Assembly: GCA_020723285.1 (NCBI GenBank)
Contig: DYJE01000016.1
Location: 1 to 64,000, forward strand
DNA length: 64,000 bases
Direction: 5' to 3'
Origin: Desulforapulum autotrophicum
Lineage (GTDB): Bacteria; Desulfobacterota; Desulfobacteria; Desulfobacterales; Desulfolunaceae
Shown here: piece by piece, positions 19,153 to 25,608 of the stretch
Layout of the letters: the number at the start of each line of letters is the position of its first letter
Numbering within the stretch: the first letter of the stretch is position 1
The notes under the pieces: generated by a model
Database searches by the model: none
Told to the model about the DNA's origin: nothing
The model's input: the letters and a program-made list of their open reading frames with translations, nothing else
Translations under genes and position numbers: made by a program

Positions 19153-20493
19153 ATGGCATTAACCGGTATTCAGATATTCAAACTCCTGCCGAAAACCAAC
19201 TGTAAGGAATGTGGCGTTCCTACATGTCTCGCTTTCGCAATGAACCTCGCATCCGGCAAGGCGGAACTCGACAGTTGCCCCTACGTGTCCGATGAAGCCA
19301 GAGAACAGCTCGCGGAAGCTTCGGCTCCTCCCATTCGTCCCGTTGTCGTGGGTAAAGGTGTCAGAAAAGCCACCACCGGTGGCGAAACCGTTCTGTACCG
19401 TCATGAAAAAACCTTTTTCAACCCCACCCTGCTCGCAGCCGTGGTTCCTTCAGACATCAGCGACGCGGATCTTACCGCCAAACTCGTCTGCTGGAACGCC
19501 CTCCAGTATGAACGTGTGGGTCTGAACCTCCGTCCCGAGCTCATCGCTGTCAAAGATGTGAACGGCAACAAAGACGCTTTTGCCGCCACCGCCAAAAAAA
19601 TCGCTGAAACATCCGAATTCAACGTGATTCTCATGACCGAGAACGCCGACGTCATGAAAGCCGGTGCAGACGCCGCCGGTTTCAAACGTCCCCTTCTCTA
19701 TGCGGCAACAGCGGCCAACGTTGACGCCATGGGTGCCATTGCCAAGGAAAAAGACCTTCCCATCGCCGTAAAGGCCGACAGTGTGGAAGCCCTGATTCCT
19801 TTGACAGAAAAACTCACCGGCATGGGCATCAAGGACATCGTCCTGGATTCCGGTTCCCGTGACGTAAAACAGTCTTTTGAAGATCAGATCGCCATGCGAC
19901 GTGCCGCCCTCAAAGACGGTAACCGTTCCCTGGGTTTCCCCTCCATCGTATTCCCCTGTGAAATGGCTTCGAACATCGACGTGGAAACCATGATTTCCGC
20001 CATGTTCATCGCCAAATACGGCGGAATCGTGGTGATGAGCGAATTCAGAACAGAATCCGTATTCCCGCTGCTCCTTGAAAAACTCAACATCTTCACCGAT
20101 CCCCAGAGACCGATGACCGTTGTTGAAGGCATTTACGAAATCAACAACCCGGATGAAAATTCACCGATCCTCGTGACCACCAACTTCGCCCTCACCTATT
20201 TTATCGTTTCCGGTGAAATCGAAGGCAGCCGGGTTCCCTGTTACCTCCTCATCAAAGATTCCGAAGGTCTTTCCGTTCTCACGGCCTGGGCCGCAGGAAA
20301 ATTCGGTGGCGACGATGTGGGCGCTTTCGTTAAGAAATGCGGCATCATGGACAAAGTAAAACACAAAAACCTCGTCATCCCCGGTTACGCGGCAGCCATC
20401 GCCGGAGACGTGGAAGAAGAACTTCCGGGCTGGAGCATCATCGTCGGCCCCAGAGAAGCGGCCCATATCCCCGCTTTCCTGAAATCCAGATAG
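19153..20493 (+). CDS. acsC: Corrinoid/iron-sulfur protein large (gamma) subunit
   Basis: This 446-residue partner of AcsD binds the cobalamin and a low-potential [4Fe-4S] cluster that reactivates Co(II). The cluster motif is at the N-terminus: C17-x2-C20-x4-C25-x16-C42 (NCKECGVPTC ... SCPY), a fold shared with other corrinoid reductive activators. The following TIM barrel and C-terminal Rossmann-like cobalamin domain are of normal length. An AAGGAGAC site precedes ATG 19153. Strong hairpins lie on both sides (19065-19100, 20506-20535). Confidence 0.94.
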   Translation: MALTGIQIFKLLPKTNCKECGVPTCLAFAMNLASGKAELDSCPYVSDEAREQLAEASAPPIRPVVVGKGVRKATTGGETVLYRHEKTFFNPTLLAAVVPSDISDADLTAKLVCWNALQYERVGLNLRPELIAVKDVNGNKDAFAATAKKIAETSEFNVILMTENADVMKAGADAAGFKRPLLYAATAANVDAMGAIAKEKDLPIAVKADSVEALIPLTEKLTGMGIKDIVLDSGSRDVKQSFEDQIAMRRAALKDGNRSLGFPSIVFPCEMASNIDVETMISAMFIAKYGGIVVMSEFRTESVFPLLLEKLNIFTDPQRPMTVVEGIYEINNPDENSPILVTTNFALTYFIVSGEIEGSRVPCYLLIKDSEGLSVLTAWAAGKFGGDDVGAFVKKCGIMDKVKHKNLVIPGYAAAIAGDVEEELPGWSIIVGPREAAHIPAFLKSR

Positions 20494-20505
20494 ACAAACC
20501 GACAC

Positions 20506-20535
20506 ATCGGGGCGTTTTCATGAAAACGCCCCGAT
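20506..20535 (+). promoter_or_regulatory. Intercistronic palindrome between acsC and acsE
   Basis: A perfect 30-bp palindrome (two 15-bp arms meeting at 20520/20521) would form about 13 bp of stem with a 4-nt loop. CCTGATTTTTCG follows, a short T-run, so partial termination or RNA processing is plausible in the 87-nt gap. Confidence 0.6.
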
Positions 20536-20580
20536 CCTGATTTTTCGTGTTCGTTCAAACACTAATAACTGGAGGAATTT

Positions 20581-21468
20581 ATGGGTTTTCAAATTATCGG
20601 AGAAAGCTTGAACGTTATCGGTAAAGAAATCGGAAGGGGTTTCCGTGAACGCGATCCCAAACCGATTCAGGCCGAAGCTCTTTATCAGAAATCAAAAGGT
20701 GTGGACTGGATCGACATCAACCTCGGGCCCGCCAAAAAAGACGGCGCAGACCTGATGCCCTGGGTTGTTGAAGTGGTTCAGGAAGTGGTTGACGACATTC
20801 CTCTGGTTCTCGACACATCCAACATCGACGCCATCGCAGCAGCTCTTCCCAAATGCAAACTTCCCCCGATGATCAACTCCATCATGGCCGTTCCTGCGCG
20901 CTATGAGAGAATGATCCCTCTGGCCGCCGAGCACAACGCCCATTTCTGCGCCCTGATGTGGGGGCCGGACGGACTTCCAAGAGATGAAAACGAACGCGCC
21001 GCCCTGTGCGTGGAACTCCTTTACGCCGCCAACGAAGCGGGCATTCCCAACGAACGGATCTGGGTGGACGGCATCGTGACCCCCGTGAACATCCAGCAGC
21101 CCCAGGCCATCGCGCTGATGAACTTCATGGACATGCTTCCGGACATCGCTCCCGGTGCCATGAGCACCTGCGGCGTTTCCAACATCTCCAGCGGTGTTCC
21201 CGATCACCTGCGCTACGTGATCAACGTGACCTTCACCGTCATGCTGAACATCAAAGGCATGAAATCCTTCATCGCCGACGCCAAAGACGACTTCACCATG
21301 GGCCTTGCCAAAGACAAACGCCCGGACATCATTGAAGCCATCAAAAACACCATGGAAGGCAACGCGCCAGACATTTCCAAACTGGACAAAGAGCTTGCCG
21401 GTTATGTCAAGACCTGCAAAGTCATCCTCGGCGAAACCCTGTTCTCCGATTCCTGGCTGGAAGTCTGA
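20581..21468 (+). CDS. acsE: Methyltetrahydrofolate:corrinoid/iron-sulfur protein methyltransferase
   Basis: This 295-residue pterin-binding TIM barrel transfers the methyl group between methyl-THF and the cobalt of AcsC/AcsD. Recognisable blocks are IIGESLNVIG at the N-terminus, RERDPKPIQAEA, DINLGPA, LVLDTSN (pterin-site Asp and Asn) and PPMINSIMA, matching acetogen AcsE in order. It is about 30 residues longer than the Moorella enzyme (262 aa), mainly at the C-terminus. A GGAGGAA site precedes ATG 20581. It is the last of the five core acs genes and is followed by a strong terminator. Confidence 0.93.
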   Translation: MGFQIIGESLNVIGKEIGRGFRERDPKPIQAEALYQKSKGVDWIDINLGPAKKDGADLMPWVVEVVQEVVDDIPLVLDTSNIDAIAAALPKCKLPPMINSIMAVPARYERMIPLAAEHNAHFCALMWGPDGLPRDENERAALCVELLYAANEAGIPNERIWVDGIVTPVNIQQPQAIALMNFMDMLPDIAPGAMSTCGVSNISSGVPDHLRYVINVTFTVMLNIKGMKSFIADAKDDFTMGLAKDKRPDIIEAIKNTMEGNAPDISKLDKELAGYVKTCKVILGETLFSDSWLEV

Positions 21469-21505
21469 TTTTTAGAAGACTTTTCTATTGTTTCATGGAT
21501 AAAAA

Positions 21506-21537
21506 AAGCCCCTCCCGCTTGCGGGCGGGGCTTTTTG
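21506..21537 (+). terminator. Intrinsic terminator after acsE
   Basis: An 11-bp GC-rich stem (GCCCCTCCCGC at 21508-21518, partner 21521-21531, one mismatch) is flanked by an A-run and followed by CTTTTTG. It should end acs transcription; the genes from 21650 would then need their own promoter or readthrough. Confidence 0.8.
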
Positions 21538-21649
21538 CTTTATATTTGTGGAACATTTCCGGTAAAAACAAAAAAACGTTGCGTCACACTGCGGCAAGCG
21601 GTTACATTGTCCTTATTATATATAACCTTGAAACAAACCAGGCTGAACC

Positions 21650-21943
21650 ATGACAAAAAAAGATCTGACACCTGAAAGCTGGATATGGGCCATCGTAGAA
21701 AACCCCGGACGTAGTGAGAGTTTTCTCGGCCAGTACGACGAAACCAACGATATCCGGTTCGTCCCTGCGTTTTACGACAAAGAATCGGCCCTGCGCTGCA
21801 TGAACTCCTTCAGTAAAAACAAGGCTTCCGTGTACGAAGCTCAAGCCGTGATTTTTGAAGACCTTCTAAACTACACTAAAAAACAGGGATTTATCATTTT
21901 CATACTGGATAACGAAGGCAAGATTCTTGATAAACTGTCTTGA
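21650..21943 (+). CDS. Uncharacterised 97-aa protein in the acs region
   Basis: I do not recognise this small acidic protein. It has no signal peptide, membrane segment or Cys. It begins MTKKDLTPESWIWAIVE and includes a mixed alpha/beta pattern (FYDKESALRCMNSF, GFIIFILDNEGKIL), so a small globular domain is likely. It is followed after 15 nt by the DUF3786 gene, and the two look co-transcribed. Their place between acsE and cooC suggests a link to CODH/ACS assembly or C1 metabolism, which is inference from position only. Confidence 0.6.
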   Translation: MTKKDLTPESWIWAIVENPGRSESFLGQYDETNDIRFVPAFYDKESALRCMNSFSKNKASVYEAQAVIFEDLLNYTKKQGFIIFILDNEGKILDKLS

Positions 21944-21958
21944 AACGGAAAAAATCCC

Positions 21959-22564
21959 ATGAACGACAACTACGCCGGAATCGTATCCGACAATCACAAG
22001 CGGCTGTTCGACGCCTTTCCGTTGCCCCTGGAATTGCACCTGCCATCGGAATTGAATGGAAAGGAATATGTGTTCCGAGCGTTTGGCCAAACGTGCCGGA
22101 TAACGGAAGATGGGTTTTTTCTGGATAATGATCGCCAGACCGGTGTTGTGGGAATCCTCATCTCCCTTTACGCCCTCAACGCCAAAATCGATCCCTGCAT
22201 CCTCGAACCGTTCAAGGCATACAAGGAATTTCCCGGAACCATGCCTTATGTGGGAGCGTTCGCCACGCATACGGAAAACATCCTGATCCCCCATGTTTCA
22301 GCCCTCAAAGCCAATCAGATGCTTGTTGCAGAAAAACTGAACGGCTTTGTACCTGAAAAGCCCGTCAGCGGCGATTTTTCCTTTGTTGTTTATCCCCTGC
22401 CCAAACTCGCCCTGTGCTACATTTTTTATGAAGCCGATGACGATTTCCCCGCATCTGTCACATGCCTCTATTCAAGCAACGCTTCATCATTCATGCCCAA
22501 CGATGCTCTGGCCGATGTGGGAGAATACACATCAAAAGCCATGATCCGCATCATCTCTTCATAA
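21959..22564 (+). CDS. DUF3786-like protein
   Basis: This 201-residue cytoplasmic protein resembles DUF3786 proteins, including the typical C-terminal segment FVVYPLPKLALCYIFYEADD-FPASV followed by an SSNASSFMP stretch. The family has no established reaction and, as I recall, is seen mainly in anaerobes, often near corrinoid or C1 genes. No metal-binding Cys cluster is present. It sits 15 nt after the 97-aa gene and 11 nt before the 94-aa gene, so the three probably form one unit leading to cooC. Confidence 0.6.
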   Translation: MNDNYAGIVSDNHKRLFDAFPLPLELHLPSELNGKEYVFRAFGQTCRITEDGFFLDNDRQTGVVGILISLYALNAKIDPCILEPFKAYKEFPGTMPYVGAFATHTENILIPHVSALKANQMLVAEKLNGFVPEKPVSGDFSFVVYPLPKLALCYIFYEADDDFPASVTCLYSSNASSFMPNDALADVGEYTSKAMIRIISS

Positions 22565-22575
22565 AGGGGGAAAAT

Positions 22576-22860
22576 ATGTCCGTAATCCAACATAAAGTCA
22601 CAGACTATAAAATCGTACTGGGTCGTCTGCGAGACCTGAACACCCGGATTGAGAGGCTTCTGGGGCAGATTCCCACGTCCGATGATAAAATCCTGTCTGA
22701 ACTCGATAATCTGATGAACCAGCTTCAGAAAACCCTGATGATCCAAACCACCAAGGAAAAAGGCTCGCTTTTTCTTGAACAGGCCATGGGTAAATCCATA
22801 AGTCTCAAAGAACGGTATCTCGTTCTTCTCGGCAAAGGAATGCTCAGAAAAACCCGATGA
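22576..22860 (+). CDS. Uncharacterised 94-aa helical protein
   Basis: The start at 22576 (MSVIQHKV) is chosen because AAAGGGGGAAA lies directly upstream and it begins 11 nt after the DUF3786 gene; a longer frame would overlap that gene. The sequence is charged, with heptad-like Leu/Ile spacing (LRDLNTRIERLL, LDNLMNQLQKTL), suggesting a short coiled coil. I cannot assign a function. Position before cooC suggests an accessory role in the CODH/ACS neighbourhood. Confidence 0.55.
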   Translation: MSVIQHKVTDYKIVLGRLRDLNTRIERLLGQIPTSDDKILSELDNLMNQLQKTLMIQTTKEKGSLFLEQAMGKSISLKERYLVLLGKGMLRKTR

Positions 22861-22930
22861 TTCACATGCATGTCCGGCTTATGTCCGGAATGCCATCAAC
22901 AACCCAAACATTTAACGAAGGATAACAACT

Positions 22931-23719
22931 GTGGGATTGAAATTAGCGGTCGGCGGCAAAGGCGGAGTTGGAAAAACCACCATCACTTCACTTCTTTCAC
23001 GGCTCATCGCCAGACATCAGGATGCTTTAAACGTCATCGCCATCGATGCGGATCCCGTGTCAAACCTCGCGGCTGGCCTTGGAATTCCTGAAGACAAACC
23101 CATCACCCCCATCGCCGAACTGTCCGATCTCATCGCCGAGAGAACCGGTGCCAAACCCGGAACCATGGGCGGCTTTTTCACCCTGAACCCCAAAGTGGAC
23201 GATATCCCCGACCGTTTCAGCCTGGAACGTGACGGTGTGAAACTCCTGGTCATGGGCACCGTGAAACGTGGCGGCGGAGGCTGCATCTGCCCGGAAAGCA
23301 CCATTTTGAAAGCCCTGATGCTTCACCTGGTCCTCGTCCGTGACGACGTGGTGATCATGGACATGGAAGCGGGCGTTGAACACCTGGGACGGGCCACATC
23401 CGCATCGGTTGACGCTCTTCTCATCGTGGTGAACCCCGGAGCACGAAGCCGGGTGGCCGCCAGCCAGATCAAACAACTTGGGGATGATCTCAAAATCAAA
23501 AAAATCACCGTCATCGGCAACCGGGTCCGTGGCACGGAAGACGAAGACCTGATCCGTGCCTCCTTCCCCGACATCGACATCCTGGGCTTCATCCCGGAGA
23601 TGACCGAAATCTCCGACGCGGACCGGAAAGGCGTCCGGCCCTTTGACACCAATCTGGACGACGTGCCCCAAAGCCTGAAAGACATCGTCGATAAACTTCT
23701 GGCCCTGAAAAGCGCCTGA
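22931..23719 (+). CDS. cooC: CooC/AcsF-type nickel-insertion ATPase
   Basis: This 262-residue MinD/ParA-class P-loop ATPase starts at GTG 22931 with an AAGGATA site upstream. Residues near the N-terminus show the deviant Walker A GGKGGVGKTT with signature Lys. The middle carries the CooC hallmarks: GGGGCICPES (a Cys-x-Cys thought to bind nickel at the dimer interface) and MDMEAGVEHLGRAT (Walker B region). Family members use ATP to load nickel into CODH or acetyl-CoA synthase. The position downstream of acsA-acsE fits. It ends the carbon-metabolism block. Confidence 0.88.
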   Translation: MGLKLAVGGKGGVGKTTITSLLSRLIARHQDALNVIAIDADPVSNLAAGLGIPEDKPITPIAELSDLIAERTGAKPGTMGGFFTLNPKVDDIPDRFSLERDGVKLLVMGTVKRGGGGCICPESTILKALMLHLVLVRDDVVIMDMEAGVEHLGRATSASVDALLIVVNPGARSRVAASQIKQLGDDLKIKKITVIGNRVRGTEDEDLIRASFPDIDILGFIPEMTEISDADRKGVRPFDTNLDDVPQSLKDIVDKLLALKSA

Positions 23720-23761
23720 CATCTGACGTTTGCTATTCCCCGTCTCTGCACCGAATCATAA

Positions 23762-23864
23762 GGATGGGAGCCATTCGTCGGCTTTCGTTCCTCAACCCGA
23801 CCTACGATAGTTTAGCAGCCCATCGTAGGTCGGGTTCAAAAACCCGACAAATGACCCCATCCTC
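23762..23864. repeat. Inverted pair of GTAGGTCGG REP-like elements
   Basis: Two copies of an element with core GTAGGTCGGGTT and a partner CCCGAC/GCCGAC lie head to head around a ~20-nt spacer. The arms extend outward as GGATGGG (left) and CCCCATCC (right), so nearly 100 bp can fold on itself. The same core recurs at 48702-48853. This is the layout of REP/BIME elements. Confidence 0.65.
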
Positions 23865-23877
23865 AAAAAAAACCGCC

Positions 23878-23995
23878 GCTCAACACCAGCCCACCATCCC
23901 CAGCCCATCATCCCCAGCCCATCATCCCCACACCACCATCCCCACACCACCAAATCATCAACACCCTCTCATCCCCAAATTAACCATTGACAACC
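23878..23995. repeat. C-rich low-complexity tract with CATCCCC units
   Basis: Short words such as CATCCCCAGCC and CACCACC recur imperfectly. The frame crossing it is an artefact of composition. It may be replication slippage next to the REP pair. No gene is supported from 23720 to 24183. Confidence 0.45.
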
Positions 23996-24183
23996 CCTCC
24001 CCCATCGGTTACAGCTTTCGATCAAGAAAGATGAAATGACGGGGGGCCGTCCTCTCTCCTGAAGATAAAACGACATGTGCGCCAAAACGCTGAATAAACT
24101 GTGTTTTTGATTTACTCATGAAGTAAAATCAAATCATACTGTTTGACTATGGATCGTTTATCACATCGAAAGGGAGCACACGC

Positions 24184-25176
24184 ATGAGAGGAAAGAACCT
24201 GATCCAGCTGATCAAAGCCCTGAGCCTGTTGTCCCGTCCCCAGGGCGCCACCCGGAAAGACCTTGCCGAAACCCTCCAGATCACCGACCGGTCCGTGTCC
24301 CGCTGTTTCAAAACTCTGGAGACTCTGGGCATACCCGTCTACCCTGAAACCGCTCCCTACGAAAAAGAAAAGCGCTGGCACATCGAAGCGTCCTACCTGG
24401 ACCGCCTGCCCAATCTCAACCTGCCCCGATTTTCCCTCACCCAAAGCGAGATCATCTCCCTGTGCATGATGGCCGGTGAATCGGTGGTGTTTGGCGGCAC
24501 GGAAATCGGCCGTCACATCGATACCGCCATGGCCAAACTCAGGCACTTTGTCCCGGAGGAAACCCGGATAGAAATCGCCCGTCTCAAGCGGATCTTCATT
24601 TCCAAAACCATCGGGTCCAAAAACTACGCCGGAAAAGGCCAGGTCATCGAAACCTTGACCGAGTCCATCCTGAACCGGACCTCCGCCGTCATCACCTATC
24701 ACGCCTTTTACACCAACAAAACCAGCACCGTGGAAGTCGGCCCCTTGCACCTATTCGAAAACGACGGCGGCCTCTACCTGTTCGCCGTCAAGCTCAAGGA
24801 CAACGCCGTCAGGACCTACGCCGTGGAGCGCATCACCCGAATCCGCCCTGGCACCAAAGACGTCCCCTACCCCGGCGATTTCGACCCCGAAGACACCCTG
24901 AACTCCGCCTTCGACCTGATCCACGGCGACCCCGTCACCGTCACCATCCGCTTCACACCTTCCGAAGCCCGCTACATCAAAGCCCGAACCTGGTCCAAAA
25001 CCCAGACCCTAAAGGACCACCACGACGGCAGCCTCAACCTCACCATGACCACCTCGGGCAGACGCGACGTCAAACGCTGGGTCATGTCTTTCGGAAAAGA
25101 GGCGGAATTGCTGGAGCCGGAGGAGTTGAAACGGGAGATTGAGGAGGAGCTGAAAATTATTTTGAACAAAGGCTAA
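24184..25176 (+). CDS. WYL-domain transcriptional regulator
   Basis: This 330-residue regulator has an N-terminal winged helix-turn-helix (about 5-60, with GATRKDLAETLQITDRSVSR), a WYL domain (about 150-225, with AVITYHAFY and YLFAVKLKDNAVRTYAVERI) and a C-terminal WCX extension (about 235-320, VTIRFTPSEARYI). WYL domains sense nucleic acid or nucleotide ligands, and such proteins are often regulators next to CRISPR-Cas and other phage-defence loci. It lies upstream of cas3 on the same strand, separated by about 430 nt holding a hairpin and a tiny ORF. Control of the cas operon is a reasonable inference, not shown by an operator I can identify. Confidence 0.85.
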   Translation: MRGKNLIQLIKALSLLSRPQGATRKDLAETLQITDRSVSRCFKTLETLGIPVYPETAPYEKEKRWHIEASYLDRLPNLNLPRFSLTQSEIISLCMMAGESVVFGGTEIGRHIDTAMAKLRHFVPEETRIEIARLKRIFISKTIGSKNYAGKGQVIETLTESILNRTSAVITYHAFYTNKTSTVEVGPLHLFENDGGLYLFAVKLKDNAVRTYAVERITRIRPGTKDVPYPGDFDPEDTLNSAFDLIHGDPVTVTIRFTPSEARYIKARTWSKTQTLKDHHDGSLNLTMTTSGRRDVKRWVMSFGKEAELLEPEELKREIEEELKIILNKG

Positions 25177-25228
25177 AATATTTTTTGAAACGGGACCGTT
25201 TTTGACTGGGTTGTATAGTATAGAAAAA

Positions 25229-25256
25229 AACAGGGAATGAATAATCATTCCCTGTT
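25229..25256 (-). terminator. Strong hairpin terminator reading leftward
   Basis: A perfect 12-bp stem (25229-25240 with 25245-25256, 4-nt loop) is flanked by a run of seven A on the left, that is, a U-run for a minus-strand transcript. On the plus strand it lacks a T-run and would be only a weak end for the WYL gene. Confidence 0.6.
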
Positions 25257-25433
25257 ATCCCCATAACAATGGGGAATTAAACGTAAATAGCATATGGGTC
25301 TTGCCATTTATGGTTCATCCCAAAAAAGATTTGGGAACATGATCCTTGACAATTACACTACAGCGCTTTAGATTCATTGAAAACGAACGACGTTATGGGT
25401 CTTTCTATTTACTTATGAATTTAAGGAGCAAGA

Positions 25434-25583
25434 ATGAAATTCTTAGTACCACTTGAAAAATTATTTGTCATCATAAAAGAATGCATCATGTGTTTCAACA
25501 GTTTTAACAAGCACAGCATTACGGCCCTCTCATTATTTATATTGCTGATAATAATGTGTTTGTATTTCAGGTCATACAACTAA
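25434..25583 (+). CDS. Tiny single-pass membrane protein upstream of cas3
   Basis: This frame of 49 codons has an AAGGAGC site 4 nt before its ATG. The product starts MKFLVPLEKLFVIIKE, holds a Cys-x2-Cys pair (CIMC), then a strongly hydrophobic segment of about 15 residues (ALSLFILLIIMCLYF) and a short tail RSYN. It ends 25 nt before cas3, which itself has no clear ribosome site, so coupling or a leader-peptide role is possible. I know no named family. The good ribosome site and membrane helix argue for a real gene, but short length keeps confidence modest. Confidence 0.5.
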   Translation: MKFLVPLEKLFVIIKECIMCFNSFNKHSITALSLFILLIIMCLYFRSYN

Positions 25584-25608
25584 AGACTATTTTTTACAAA
25601 TATTTCTA

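Noticed and set aside
23764-24039. 91-codon frame after cooC
   Set aside because: It runs through a REP-like pair and a C-rich repeat, giving a low-complexity Pro/His/Ser product, with no clear homology.
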